Shown here: positions 8,889 through 18,762 of the stretch, piece by piece
Layout: each line of letters begins with the position of its first letter
How positions within the stretch are numbered: position 1 is the first letter of the stretch
Assembly (NCBI RefSeq): GCF_031582905.1
Contig: NZ_CP133990.1
Span: 2,604,001 to 2,668,000 of the forward strand
Direction: 5' to 3'
Length of the DNA: 64,000 bases
From: Pengzhenrongella sp031582905
GTDB lineage: Bacteria > Actinomycetota > Actinomycetes > Actinomycetales > Cellulomonadaceae
Translations under genes and position numbers: made by a program
The notes under the pieces: model-generated
Told to the model about the DNA's origin: nothing
Databases searched by the model: none
What the model saw: only the letters and a program-made list of their open reading frames with translations

Positions 8889-11062
8889 TCAGTCGGTCGA
8901 GGGACCGCTGGGTGCCCGCAGCGCGTGCAGCAGCACGAGCCGTTCGGGGAAGAGGGACGGGGTCTGGACCCCCACCGCCTCGAGCGTGCGACCGCTCAGC
9001 CGCGTGCCGTCGGTCCACCACGGGACCGGGTAGATCGCGTCCCCGGGCCCGGCAGCATCGCCGGGCGGGAGGGGACGCAAGTCGTAGACGGCGTCCGGGT
9101 CCAGCCCGGGCAGCCGCAGGCGCCCCGGTGGACTGGTCACCGAGGTGCCGAGCGTGACGAGCGCGAAGATCGCCTCGCCACGGTCGGGAGCGACCACGCC
9201 GCGCACCCACAGCGACGGGTCCGGCGTGTCCGCATGGATGACGGTTCCGCCGTGCAGCAGCGCGCGGTGCCTCTTGTGCGCCTCGATCCACGCGCCCAGC
9301 GCCGCCAGGTCGGCGTCGTCGGCGGACGTGAGGTCCCACTCGATGCCGAGGTGGGAGAAGAAGGCGGTCCCGGCGCGGAAGCCGAGGACGTGGGTCCGCC
9401 CGGTGGTGTGCGCAGTGGGAGCGCCGACGTGCGAGCCGACCATCTCCGGTGGCAGCAGCAGGCCGTGACCCGCCTCGATGGTCTGCCGCTCGAGGGCGTC
9501 GATGGTGTCCGACGCCCAGATCCGCTCGGCCCGCTCCATGATCCCGAGGTCGGGTCGCCCACCCCGCCGGCGCAGGACTCGATCTCGAGCCCGGGGTGGC
9601 GCGCGCGCAGCTCGTCCATGAGCCGGTACGTCGCCAGGGTCTGCTCGTGCACGCCGGCCCGGCCGGTGGGGCCGCGCCCGGCGTCGATCAGGTCGCGGTT
9701 GTGGTCCCACTTCACGTAGTCGATCGGGTGCTCGGTGAGGATCGCGTCGATGCGCTCGAGGACGAACGCGTAGGCGTCCGGGTGCGCCAGGTCGAGGACC
9801 TGCTGGTGGCGGGCCGGTGGCGCGAGCCGCCCGCCGGTCCCCAGCAACCAGTCGGGGTGCGCCCGGGCGACGTCCGAGTCCGGGTTGACCATCTCGGGCT
9901 CGAACCACAAACCGAACTGCATGCCGAGGCCGCGGACGTGGTCGACGAGCGGCCCGAGACCGTCCGGCCAGACCGTCTCGTCGACGTACCAGTCCCCCAG
10001 GCCCGCGGTGTCGTCCCGCCGGCCGCGGAACCAGCCGTCGTCGAGCACGTAGCGCTCGACGCCGATCGCAGCCGCCCGGTCCGCAAGGACGCGGAGCCGG
10101 TCCAGGTCGTGGTTGAAGTAGACGGCCTCCCACACGTTGAGCAGCACCGGCCGCGGGCCGCTCGGGTGGTGCGGACGCGCGCGCAGGTAGCCGTGGAAGC
10201 GGCCGGCGAGCTCGTCGAGCCCGTCGCCGTAGGACGCGTACACCCACGGGCCCGCGTACTCGTCCCCGGACTCCAGGCGCACCTCGCCGGCGAGCAGCAG
10301 CTCCCCCGCGCCGAGCAGCCGGACGCCCGACGACGTCCGCTCCGCGAGCGTCCGCGTGTTGCCCGACCATGCGACGTGCACACCCCACACCTCGCCCGAG
10401 CGATACCCGAACCCCGAGCGCCCGGCCAGCATGAGGAGCGTCGCGTCGTGCGCGCGGGCCCGCCGGCTCTCGCGCAGCCGGGTGCCGACGTCGAACGGCG
10501 CGCGCTGCGGCGACCGCTCACGCAGGTGGCGACCGGTGAAGTCGAGGATCTCGTCGGCCTCCGGCGGCACCGGCAGGGCGAGGTCAAGCGTCCCGAGCGT
10601 GTAGACGCCTGCACCGGTGTTTGTCAGCGTGGCGCGGCTGCGCAGCAGCCCGGACGCGAGGAGCTCGAGCTCGACGCGCAGGCCGAGCGCCGCGACGTCG
10701 TCGTGCGCGGTGACGACCACGCGGTGGGCCCCGACGCCGTCGGTGACGACCTCGTGCTCGACGCCCGTCACCGTGAACGCTACCGAGAAGTCGGCGCCGT
10801 CGCGGTGCCCGGTCACCCCCGGCGTGCCGAGCCAGCCCAGCGACTGCTCGGGCAGCAGGGAGACCGGGACCGGCGCGTCGGTGGAGCCGGGGCTCAACGG
10901 CGGCACGCTCACCGCGAGCAGCGCACCGAGCTCGACCGCCGGGACGTCACCGAGGTCGGCGCCCCAGTGCAGCACCCGAGGCAGCCGGTCGCCCGTGCGG
11001 TCGAGGACGACGCTCACGCCGGCCGCGCGCAGATGGAGGACGTCGATCCGGTCGGTGCTCAC
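8889..11062 (-). CDS. GH36 alpha-galactosidase, one frame break
   Basis: Retaining alpha-galactosidase removing terminal alpha-1,6-galactose from melibiose, raffinose or stachyose. Conceptual length is 724 residues, as in bacterial GH36. The N-terminal beta-supersandwich is followed by the barrel with VLDDGWF, WPDGLGPLVDHV, GLWFEPEMVNPDSD, the nucleophile motif YVKWDHNRD, the SCAGGGGRPDLG loop and the acid/base motif WASDTIDALERQ. The frame breaks in the C run at 9562-9565 exactly in that Gly-rich loop; one more base restores it. There is no signal peptide, so it works inside the cell. The GTG start at 11062 has an AGGGAG about nine bases upstream; an in-frame Met at 11104 is an alternative. 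It is the first gene of the operon, opposite the ROK regulator. Confidence 0.92.
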
Positions 11063-11281
11063 TCCGGGGACTCCCTGTCCGTCGCGGCGCCGTCGGACGA
11101 TCACGGCGAGACTTAGTGTTGCTATGGAAGTTATGCCGTGTCAACGCGGTGACCCGGATCACATCTGTCGCAGTATCGTCGAGGCGTGGCATCCGGTCCG
11201 GAATGATCATCGGCGAGCCGCGGTCGATCGAGGCAGTGACGGGCATGCCAGGATCGCCCTGCTCAGATGCGAGGGAGGGCG

Positions 11282-12421
11282 ATGTCGACCACCGACACCT
11301 GGGGCGCGACCGGTGGGTCGGCCCACGAGGTCGCCCTGGAGGTCCTGCTCCACGGCCCGCTCTCCCGTGCGGAGCTCGCCCGGCGCCTCGGTCTGTCGCA
11401 GGCGAGCCTGTCCCGCCTGACCAAGCCGCTGCTCACGTCGGGGTTGCTCATCGAGTCGCCCACCCGTGCCGACCCGGCCACCGGGCGGCCGGCGCAGCCG
11501 CTGGACGTGGTGCAGTCCTCGCACCACTTCGTCGGCGTCAAGCTGACCGGGGAGGTCGCAGCCGCGGTCCTCGTCGACCTGCGCGGCACGGTGCGTCGCA
11601 CCGCCCAGGCCCCGGTCACGGATCCGGCCCCGGACCGGGTCGTCGCGGTGCTCGCCGACCTGGTCGCGTCGGTGACCGTGGGCGTGCGACCCACCGGTAT
11701 CGGGATCGGCCTCGGCGGGCACGCGCCCGACCACCGCACGGTCGCGGTGGCACCGTTCCTCGACTGGTCCGGCGTCCCCCTGGCTGACCTCCTGGAGCGC
11801 ACCACCGGCGTGCCGACCACGGTGGAGAACGACGTCGTCGCGCTGACCGCGGCCGAGCACTGGTTCGGCGAGGGCCGCGGCCGGCGCAGTCTCGCCGTCG
11901 TGACGATCGGCGCCGGGGTCGGGTACGGGCTCGTCCAGCACGACCAGCTCGTGGTGCACCGTGACGTGGGGATCGGGCTCGTCGGGCACTACCCGCTGTC
12001 CGCCCACGGCGCCGTCTGCGTCGAGGGGCACCGGGGCTGCGCGACAGCGATGCTCACCATCCCCTCGTTGATTGGCCAGGCGTCGGTAGCGCTGGGCCGC
12101 CCGGTGACGTACGACGAGCTGCTCGACCTCGCCCGGGCGGGCGATCGTGCCTGCGCCCGGCTGGTCGACGACGCGGCTCGCGCGCTGGGCCGGCTCCTGG
12201 CAGCAGTCGGCAACCTCACGATGCCCGACCGGATCGTGGTCACCGGGGAAGGGGTCGCGCTCGCCGAGATGGCCCGCGCGGCGGTGGACGCCGGGATCGC
12301 CGGCGACCGGGACCCGCGCGCGTCCGCTCTGGACGTCGTCACCCGCCCCGGGGACTTCCGGCAGTGGGCACGCGGCGCCGGCGTGGTCGCGATCCAGGAG
12401 TTCGTGCTGCGGACGCGCTGA
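11282..12421 (+). CDS. ROK-family transcriptional regulator
   Basis: DNA-binding sugar-responsive regulator, transcribed divergently from the alpha-galactosidase operon and so its likely repressor. The first 70 residues form a winged helix-turn-helix (LSRAELARRLGLSQASLSRLTKPLL). A ROK actin-like sugar-binding domain follows, with DLRGTVR, VENDVVALTAAEHWFG, the glycine-rich IGAGVGYGLV and the zinc-site region CVEGHRGCATAML. In that site the usual CxCGxxGC pattern is changed to CVEGHRGC, so one Cys is replaced. The start is preceded by GAGGGAGG. Probable inducer is a galactoside or glucoside (inference from neighbours). Confidence 0.9.
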   Translation: MSTTDTWGATGGSAHEVALEVLLHGPLSRAELARRLGLSQASLSRLTKPLLTSGLLIESPTRADPATGRPAQPLDVVQSSHHFVGVKLTGEVAAAVLVDLRGTVRRTAQAPVTDPAPDRVVAVLADLVASVTVGVRPTGIGIGLGGHAPDHRTVAVAPFLDWSGVPLADLLERTTGVPTTVENDVVALTAAEHWFGEGRGRRSLAVVTIGAGVGYGLVQHDQLVVHRDVGIGLVGHYPLSAHGAVCVEGHRGCATAMLTIPSLIGQASVALGRPVTYDELLDLARAGDRACARLVDDAARALGRLLAAVGNLTMPDRIVVTGEGVALAEMARAAVDAGIAGDRDPRASALDVVTRPGDFRQWARGAGVVAIQEFVLRTR

Positions 12422-12745
12422 CACGCGGCCGGGCCGCCGTCGCGGTCGCGGTCGAACGCACTTCCGTTGCCGGTGCCACCGGCAACAACACAAGCGGGTC
12501 CGCGTAGTCAGGTCTGATCGTCTAGGGGACAGCACGGCTACCCCGGTGGGCACGATGGACGTCGCAGTCAGCACCACCATGCTCGCGCGTCGTCCGTGCT
12601 GAAATAGGTTACTGCTGAGTTCTGCACGGAAACGAACCCTTCCGCTACAGCCGTCGCAGCCACGACTCACGCCGGGCACGGTGGTGCCCGGTGGGCTGAC
12701 TCATCGATTGACGTTGCCGCTGCGTCAACTTCTAGCGTTGGCGGC
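12422..12745. other. Intergenic region, 324 bases
   Basis: No convincing gene is seen. It marks the change from operon-style chromosomal genes to accessory DNA. A perfect hairpin with arms CCGGGCAC and GTGCCCGG lies at 12672-12691, 54 bases before the amidohydrolase start. It has no T tract, so its role is unclear. The sequence CGGAAACGAACCCTTCCGCTACA near 12627 resembles the CGTTTCCGCTACAC element found upstream of both full-length serine recombinases (about 15366 and 34100). Confidence 0.5.
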
Positions 12746-14844
12746 GTGAGCCATACACGACCTTTCGTCATCCAGGCCGACCGCATCTTCGATGGGACGA
12801 CTGTTCTGGCCGCGACGCATGTCCGCGTTGATCGTGGGCTGGTAGCAGCGATCGGCGGAGCTGAAGTTGTCGCCTCGGGTGACGAAGTCATCGACGGGAG
12901 TGGTGCGACGCTGCTGCCCGGACTGATCGACGCGCACGTCCACCTGGCACCCGAGTGCACCGTGCTCGCCGCCCAGTTCGGCGTCACGACGCTGGTCGAC
13001 CAGTTCAGCAAGACCGACGTCATCGACGCTGAGCAAGCCGCAGTGATCGCCGCTGGCCGTGGCCACGGCCCCACTCGTGCGGATCTCGTGACCTCGAGCA
13101 TCGGAGCTACGGCTCCTGGGGGCACCCGACGATGGCGTACGCGCCGTTCCCGTACGTCACCGGCCCAGACGACGCGAAGCCGTTCGTGGCCCAGCGCGCC
13201 GCCGAAGGCGCCACCCACATCAAGGTCATCTACGACGACGGGTCAGGAGCGATGCTTGACCTGCCCGCACTGGACGACGCCACCATCGTCGCCCTCGTCA
13301 AGAGCGCCCACGAGCTCGAGCTGCCCGTGGTCGCCCACGTGTCGACCGGTGAAGGAGCAGCACTCGTCGCACGGTGCGGAGTAGACGTGCTCGCGCATGT
13401 CCCTTTCACCCCCATGCTCCCCGAGCAGTTCGACGAGGTCGCGGCCGCCGGTGTCGCGGTCATCGCGACCCTGTCGCTCTCGGACGGTTTCCCCGTGCGC
13501 GCCGGCGCGATGCCCCTGCGCGAGGACGTGGGTCTTGATGCCCGCCTGACACCAGCCTGGCGTGACGTGCTGGACTCCCAGGCGCGCCGGTGGATGCCCC
13601 CGACCGGACTGGACCTCGCTGCCGCCTCGACCAACGTCCGCGAGCTAGCGGGGCGCGGTTGTGTGATCCTCGCCGGGACCGACGCGCCGAACCCTGGCCT
13701 CGTCTATGGCGCGAGCCTGCACCGCGAGCTGCACCACCTGGCGTCAGCCGGCCTGACTCCGAGCGAGGTCCTGAGCGCGGCGACGTCCGCGCCGGCGCGC
13801 GTGTTCGGGCTCCATGACCGAGGGTCCCTGGAGCTCGGTAAGAGGGCAGACATCCTGCTCGTGGACGGCGACCCCCTCGAGGCCATCTCGGACACCGCCC
13901 GGGTGCGCACGACGTGGGTGCAAGGGTGCGCCGTGGATCCTTCGACCTATCCGGGTAGTCCCAGCGAGTCAGCGACCATCGCATGGCTGTCCGAGTCGCA
14001 GGCGAAGATCGTTGCGGCTGTCATCGAGATGTGGCCTGAGTTCGCCGTGGCCGCAGGTCTGGGTGCCCAACCGCTGCCGCTCACCGGTGACCCGCAGGTC
14101 GACGACGCTCTCGCGGGGGTCTCGAGCCCTGACCGTGATGTGCGTCAGGCCGCGGCGCTGGCTCTCGGTGAGCTCGCTGCCCCCACTTCCGCCTTAGCTT
14201 TGGTGACACGGCTGTGGGCCGAGCCGGACTTCTTTGTGCGCGAGACGTTGACCTGGGCCGTCACCCGCGTTGCAGTCGCAGCGACCCCACTCGTTGTGGA
14301 CACCCTGAGGCAGCCCGACCCTGCCCTGCGGGTGCAAGCGCTGCACGTCCTGAGCAAGATCGCCGACCCGGCGACCACGGACGCCGTCCTACCTCTAGCG
14401 GCCGACGACAACCCTGACGTGGCTGCCAAGGCGCGATGGGCTCTCACTCGCATCGGTGACCCGCGAGCCATTCCAGCCCTGGCAGCGCGGCTAGGAACCG
14501 GCGACGACAACAGCCGCAACGGCACCACACGCGACCTCGCGTCTTTCGACCGAGCCGCCGTTCCCACACTCATCAAGGCCCTCGCCAGCGGTGAGCCACC
14601 AGCACGACGCCACGCCGCTGAAGTGCTCTGCTTCATCGGTTCAGGCGCCGAAGACGCCGCCGACGCCCTGTCCACCGCCCTAGGCGACAACGACGACCAG
14701 GTTCGTCTCTCGGCGGCCATGGCTCTCTACGAACTCAACACCCCGACGGCCCAAGCCATCCTTGCCCACCACACCGAGAGCGACGACCCACGCGTACGCG
14801 CGATCACCACCCGCGCGCGCACACGGGTAGCCGGTAAGCGGTGA
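12746..14844 (+). CDS. Amidohydrolase with C-terminal HEAT repeats, one frame break
   Basis: Metal-dependent amidohydrolase (imidazolonepropionase/prolidase-like superfamily) fused to an alpha-helical repeat domain. The catalytic half has LLPGLIDAHVHLAPE (first metal His pair), THIKVIYDDG with the bridging Lys region, LPVVAHVSTGEGA, LAHVPFTP and the ILAGTDAPNPG Asp motif near residue 315, followed by the C-terminal RGSLELGKRADILLVDGDP strand. From about residue 440 to the end there are four or five HEAT/PBS-lyase-type repeats (VRQAAALALGELA, LRVQALHVLSKIAD, VAAKARWALTRIGDPRAIPALAARL, RRHAAEVLCFIGSGAEDA). The frame breaks in the G run at 13118-13122; one more G gives 699 residues. The stop overlaps the next gene by GTGA. 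The substrate is unknown. Confidence 0.8.
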
Positions 14845-15257
14845 CCACGCCGCCACCACCCCCTGCACCGGCGGGTCGAGGGCTGGACGCACACACTCGC
14901 GAGGTCACGCGCCTTACAAGCATCCTCAGCGTGCACGTCGACAACAGAGCCGACATCCTCCTGCGCTACACCGCGCTGCTACCCGACGGCGCCGCCGCGC
15001 TCGAGTGCCTGTGGAAGGACCTCGCCCACTCCCCCACGTCGCCCACCCGTGGCTGGAGCAGCAACTGGACCGCACCTCTCGACGACGACGAAGCTCGCCA
15101 CCTGCTCTACCTCCTCGTTCAACTCGCAGGATGGCACCGAGTCAAGGTGTGCAGTGCGAACAACCGCTGCGCGCGCCCATTCCTGGACAGCACCAACGGG
15201 GGCAGCCGCAGCGCCTGCTCCCGACACTCCCGCAACCGGGAGAAGCGCAGCCACTGA
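14841..15257 (+). CDS. Small CGNR-like zinc-finger protein
   Basis: Protein of 138 residues, translationally coupled to the amidohydrolase-HEAT gene. The first 100 residues match nothing I recognise. The C-terminus, VCSANNRCARPFLDSTNGGSRSACSRHSRNREKRSH, read in two parts, follows the CGNR zinc-finger pattern: two Cys, a F-x-D-x-[ST] turn with N-G-S-R, a third Cys, then RNREK. In the usual family the fourth ligand is the Cys of CGNR; here CSRHSRNREK offers His instead. CGNR proteins are usually transcription regulators with an N-terminal ABATE domain. The function here is unknown and may be linked to the coupled amidohydrolase. Confidence 0.6.
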   Translation: MTTPPPPPAPAGRGLDAHTREVTRLTSILSVHVDNRADILLRYTALLPDGAAALECLWKDLAHSPTSPTRGWSSNWTAPLDDDEARHLLYLLVQLAGWHRVKVCSANNRCARPFLDSTNGGSRSACSRHSRNREKRSH

Positions 15258-15357
15258 GGATGCCACCGCGCCAGCCACTAGCCGCGTGAGGCCGCTGAGC
15301 TCGAGTACCTCCGGCTGCCCTCTTGTACGTTTCCCACAACGAGCGGCAGCGTGGCCG

Positions 15358-15506
15358 GTTGCGAACGTTTCCGCTACACCGCTCCAGGCCCGAACCCGGG
15401 CAAGCTCGCCACGAGGCGCCACGACCCGCCGCTAGGTGCGTATCTCAGTGCCACTTTCTACGTCGCACCACTCCCCCAACCGCACGAGTTTCGGTACGGT
15501 CGCCTG
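15358..15506. promoter_or_regulatory. Probable res (resolution) site of the serine recombinase
   Basis: The non-coding stretch directly before the recombinase carries three related elements ending in TAC: GTTTCCGCTACAC near 15366, TTTCTACGTCG near 15457 and GAGTTTCGGTACGGTCG near 15487. The same elements in the same order lie upstream of the recombinase gene at 33385-33984 (minus strand, about 33985-34110). Shared spacing of short inverted motifs in front of two homologous recombinases is what multi-subsite res regions look like. Confidence 0.45.
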
Positions 15507-16102
15507 ATGGGACACCTCCTCGGGTACGCGCGCGTGTCCACCACCGACCAAGACGCCTCGCTGCAGATCGATGCGCTCACCAACGCCGGCTGCTACCGCG
15601 TCTTCGTCGACACCATCTCCGGATCGCTGCAGCACCGGCCCGAGCTCGACAAGCTGCTCGACCAGCTCCGCCCCGGCGACACCCTCGTCGTCTGGCGCCT
15701 GGACCGCCTCGGCCGCTCCATCCGGCACCTCATCGACCAGCTCCAGGTCCTCGCCGACGGCGGGGTCGGATTCCGGTCCCTGCAGGAGACCATCGACACC
15801 ACCTCCCCGGCGGTCGGCTCGTCTTCCACGTGTTTGCCGCACTCGCAGAATTCGAACGTGACCTCATCCGTGAACGCACCAACGCCGGCCTGGCAGCGGC
15901 TAGAGCGCGTGGGCGCACCGGCGGACGACCGTCCCTGCTCTCGGCGGACCAGGTTCGAGCGGCGCGCCGGATGTACGAGCAGAACGACATGACCGTCGCC
16001 CAGATCGGCAACGTCCTCGGCGTCAGCCGCACCACCATCTACCGCGCACTCAACCGCCCACCCGCCCCGGGTGCCGCGCGGCTGCCAAAGAACACCACGT
16101 AG
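15507..16102 (+). CDS. Serine recombinase (resolvase/invertase family), one frame break
   Basis: Site-specific serine recombinase of about 198 residues. The N-terminal catalytic domain shows GHLLGYARVSTTDQD with the nucleophile Ser near residue 10, RVFVDTISGSLQHRPELDKLLDQLRPGDTLVVWRLDRLGRS (catalytic Arg cluster) and HVFAALAEFERDLIRERTNAGL (helix E). A helix-turn-helix follows (MTVAQIGNVLGVSRTTIYRAL). The frame breaks in the C run at 15805-15808; the copy at 18 kb has five C there and reads through. The 150 bases upstream contain spaced motifs (CGTTTCCGCTACAC, ACTTTCTACG, GAGTTTCGGTACGGTCG) that also occur ahead of the recombinase at 33385-33984, so they look like its res site. Confidence 0.85.
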
Positions 16103-16258
16103 GCCGGCCCGGCGACTTCGCGGTCAAGTAGCCGATGATCGCAGGGGGCGCGCCGCTGGTCGGCGGGTCCTTCTCAACTGCGTGAGCCGCTTGGGCGCTT
16201 CGTAGCCTCACCCGATGGCGTGGTGTAACGCTTGTGTTCCCGGCATCGCCCGGCTTCC

Positions 16259-16396
16259 GTGGTCACCGTCTGGTTATGGTCCGGTCATGGCAACAGGTTC
16301 CCGGGCACTGCGAGCGAGTACGGATACCGGCTCGACGAGCCGCTGCCCCACGCCAGACCGCCGAGAGAGCTGTTCTCCGCAGGCTGGTTCGCGTAG
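16259..16396 (+). CDS. Possible 45-residue protein, unknown
   Basis: A GTG-initiated frame of 45 codons ends in TAG directly before the ATG of the next gene. The C-terminal half (GTASEYGYRLDEPLPHARPP, then RELFSAGWFA) has ordinary composition rather than the Arg/Pro-rich character of antisense shadows, which is the main reason to list it. There is no recognisable domain and no strong ribosome site, so it could be chance. Confidence 0.3.
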   Translation: MVTVWLWSGHGNRFPGTASEYGYRLDEPLPHARPPRELFSAGWFA

Positions 16397-16717
16397 ATGA
16401 CCGCGCTACAGATGGGTGTCGCCGGAGTCATCGGCATTGCCGCCGCTCTTGCGGTCCTGCGCTCAAGGCGCCGACACCCGGCATGGTCGCCCACGCGGGT
16501 GACCGCCCTGGCGGTGCTTTGGGTCTCAGCGTGGTTCACCTTCACCGCCGCTGGCCTGGCGCTTGAAGAGGCCATCGGCGTGCCCGACGATCCTGGCTTC
16601 CTAACGGGAATCGTTGTGGCGATCAACGCCGCAATAAGTCTGCACAACGAGCGCCGCCGCGCACGTGAAGTCGCCAGCCCGGCGGCTGACCCTGCCGGCG
16701 CGAACGACCGCCTGTGA
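16397..16717 (+). CDS. Small two-helix membrane protein, unknown
   Basis: Protein of 106 residues with two clear hydrophobic segments (GVAGVIGIAAALAVL near 7-21 and VTALAVLWVSAWFTFTAAGLAL near 34-55), a possible third (GFLTGIVVAINAAISL) and a basic cytoplasmic tail (HNERRRAREV). No family is recognised. It starts immediately after the stop of the possible small frame upstream and lies between two recombinase sequences, so it may be cargo of the repeated segment. Confidence 0.5.
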   Translation: MTALQMGVAGVIGIAAALAVLRSRRRHPAWSPTRVTALAVLWVSAWFTFTAAGLALEEAIGVPDDPGFLTGIVVAINAAISLHNERRRAREVASPAADPAGANDRL

Positions 16718-16812
16718 TTTCGGCGCATCATTTTTCTCACATCACCAAGCGATTCTGCTTGTCGCGCTGACGAGTACGCTCGCCGCCCCCGAGCCTTGGA
16801 TGGTCAAGCTTG

Positions 16813-17246
16813 ATGGACACGTCACGTGTGGTTGTCGCCGTTGGCGCACCGTCGGTCAAGTGGGCGAAGGCGCAACTGGTACTAAACTTGCTGCTACTAC
16901 TCCTATGGGGCTGGCAGGCCCTAACCACCAACCAGACGATTTATGTCGTCTTAACGGGTTTCAGCGCTGTGGCGGTCGTACTGTACCTCTGGGCGGCGAT
17001 CTCGGCTCCGCGCGTAGAGCTGATTCTTACGTCGGATCGTTTGGAGGTCCGACGCCGGTTTCGGCCCCACTTGATCGACCGTCGGGAGATCACCGCGGTG
17101 CGGGGTGACGTTCCCGGTCGACCGAGTTGGAGTGAACAGGTTCTGGTGGAGACTCGCGGCGGCGTCGTCCGCCTACCCCTCTCGATCGACCCCCGGCCGA
17201 GGTGATCCCCGAGTTGCAGCAGTGGGCCGGCGTGGGCGAGAACTGA
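16813..17246 (+). CDS. Membrane protein with PH-like C-terminal domain, one frame break
   Basis: Conceptual protein of 144 residues. Two membrane helices (LVLNLLLLLLWGWQAL and YVVLTGFSAVAVVLYLWAAI) are followed by a strand-rich soluble part (VELILTSDRLEVRRRF, REITAVRGDVPGRPSWSEQVLVE). This layout is the usual one of small bacterial PH-like membrane proteins. The frame breaks in the C run of five at 17190-17194. With six C it continues as PPAEVIPELQQWAGVGEN and stops at 17246; without it the protein stops at 17205. The ATG at 16813 is preferred to an adjacent TTG at 16810. The function is unknown. Confidence 0.5.
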
Positions 17247-17460
17247 CCCAAGCAACGCCCGGGCGACCGCTGCGTGGCCCATCGGCGGGCGGTGCGTGGT
17301 CAGCCGCAGCGCGGGCGCCTGGCCGACTCGGCACATGCCCACGAGGCGCATGTCTCGTATACGACCGTCTCTCGGCACTCATCTGCCCGGCGGCCACGAG
17401 CCCGCCACGGCCGACAACCGGCTGTCGGTGTCCGCGCTTCGTTGGACGGGGTGGGCAGAG

Positions 17461-17826
17461 TTACCGGCGAAGGTAACTCCTGAGATAGAACGCAGCTATC
17501 GCTGCGGCAACGACTGTCGAGGCGACTGTGATGGTCGGGCCCCATCCGGGTCCCTGGACGACGACACTCTCCCCGAAGCTCCACAGGCACGTCACCCCAA
17601 GCGGTAGCCAGGAGTGCTCAGCCCCGAGGCTCGCACCTTCTGGGACGGAATGTGCCGGAGGGCCAGCGTTGATACATGCCGATGTCATGCCGTTGAGCGG
17701 GGCACCCCAGGACAGGGCGATGGTGCCGAGCGCCACGACGACACACATCAAGATCGCAGCGCCGACCACCGCGCCGACGGCCGCTTCTTGCCATGCTCGC
17801 CTGCCCAGCGTCGGCTCAGACCTCAT
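17461..17826 (-). CDS. Hypothetical membrane protein
   Basis: Protein of 121 residues with a hydrophobic segment near the N-terminus (AVVGAAILMCVVVALGTIAL) and another at the C-terminus (ITVASTVVAAAIAAFYL) ending in basic YLRSYLRR. The region between them has two Cys (SACINAG and VTCLWSF) that would lie on the outer side and could form a disulfide. No family is recognised. It is transcribed against its neighbours and has no operon partner. Confidence 0.45.
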   Translation of the reverse strand: MRSEPTLGRRAWQEAAVGAVVGAAILMCVVVALGTIALSWGAPLNGMTSACINAGPPAHSVPEGASLGAEHSWLPLGVTCLWSFGESVVVQGPGWGPTITVASTVVAAAIAAFYLRSYLRR

Positions 17827-17962
17827 CCCAGAAGGTTAGCCGCCCGGTGGTGATCACGATCTTCTGCTGAAGCATCGATCGCTCGAGCACGCTGCCGTGA
17901 AGCCGCTCTGCCAACTACGCATGCCGCCAACTTCGTCAGCCGCCGGTGCCGCAGAAACGACC

Positions 17963-18448
17963 CTTTCCGGGTCGCTGCAGCACCGGCCCGAGCTCGACAA
18001 GCTGCTCGACCAGCTCCGCCCCGGCGACACCCTCGTCGTGTGGCGGCTGGACCGCCTCGGCCGGTCGATCCGGCACCTCATCGACCAGCTGCAGGTCCTC
18101 GCGGACCGCGGTGTCGGGTTCCGGTCGCTGCAGGAGACCATCGACACCACCTCCCCCGGCGGCCGGCTCGTCTTCCACGTCTTCGCCGCCCTGGCCGAGT
18201 TCCTCGAGCGCGACCTCGTCCGCGAACGCACGAACGCTGGCCTCGCCGCCGCCCGCGCACGCGGGCGCACCGGTGGACGGCCCTCCCTGCTGTCGGCAGA
18301 CCAAGTCCGAGCCGCACGCCGGATGTACGAGCAGAACGACATGACCGTCGCCCAGATCGGCAACGTCCTCGGCGTCAGCCGCACCACCATCTATCGGGCA
18401 CTCAACCGCCCGCCCGCGCCTCCGCGGTCGCCGAAAGCCAGCGTTTAG
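17963..18448 (+). pseudogene. Serine recombinase lacking its catalytic N-terminus
   Basis: The sequence from SGSLQHRPELDKLLDQLRP to SRTTIYRALNRPP is nearly identical to the recombinase at 15507-16102, but the first 40 residues, including the GYARVST nucleophile block, are missing and replaced by unrelated sequence. It also has an extra Leu codon in AEFLERDL. Without the Ser nucleophile it cannot recombine DNA, although the DNA-binding domain is intact. The frame can be read back to 17897, but those residues are unrelated to the family. The fragment makes a direct repeat of about 450 bases with the upstream gene, 2.3 kb apart. Confidence 0.8.
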
Positions 18449-18762
18449 ACCAACTTGGCGGCTTTACCGACATAGCCGATGACCGCCTCGGTGCGGCGGC
18501 GTCGCCCTCGGCTGCCCGGTTTGACAGCTTCAGGACTGTGAATGATGCGGGCCCCAGGCGGGGCACCTGCTTCTTCGAGCCTCCAGATGAGCTCTCCGGT
18601 GCGACGCTGCAGCTCCAACCACTCAGCTCCCGCGTGCGACGCTCCGCCGTCCTCTTCGCGGTGTCGCCCGAACGTCGTCAGGTACGCCTTCAGTCCGGCG
18701 CGAAGCATCATCAGCTCACCTCGGGTAACTGTGATCGTCGCGGCCTCGTCCAAGGGTTCCAT
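18445..18762 (-). CDS. Hypothetical protein, 105 residues
   Basis: A soluble, helix-rich protein (ITVTRGELMMLRAGLKAYLTTFGRH, LELQRRTGELIWRLEEAG) with a basic C-terminus (SRGRRRRTEAVIGYVGKAAKLV). Residue use is normal for a real gene, unlike the Arg/Pro-rich shadows on the other strand. No family is recognised. Its 3' end touches the end of the truncated recombinase, convergently. Confidence 0.5.
   Translation of the reverse strand: MEPLDEAATITVTRGELMMLRAGLKAYLTTFGRHREEDGGASHAGAEWLELQRRTGELIWRLEEAGAPPGARIIHSPEAVKPGSRGRRRRTEAVIGYVGKAAKLV

Noticed and set aside
7333..9339. Open frame of 668 codons on the minus strand in another frame of the binding-protein gene
   Set aside because: Arg-rich low-complexity translation over the binding protein. 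Only its last codons, from Met 7587, are the true N-terminus of the MalF-type permease.
12422..16102. tRNA gene or attachment site marking an island edge
   Set aside because: No cloverleaf sequence or tyrosine integrase was seen at 12.4-16.1 kb or elsewhere in the window, so integration by a tRNA-targeting element is not supported.
17854..18390. Minus-strand frame of 178 codons over the truncated recombinase
   Set aside because: It is the antisense of the recombinase fragment. The same kind of shadow appears over each full-length copy.
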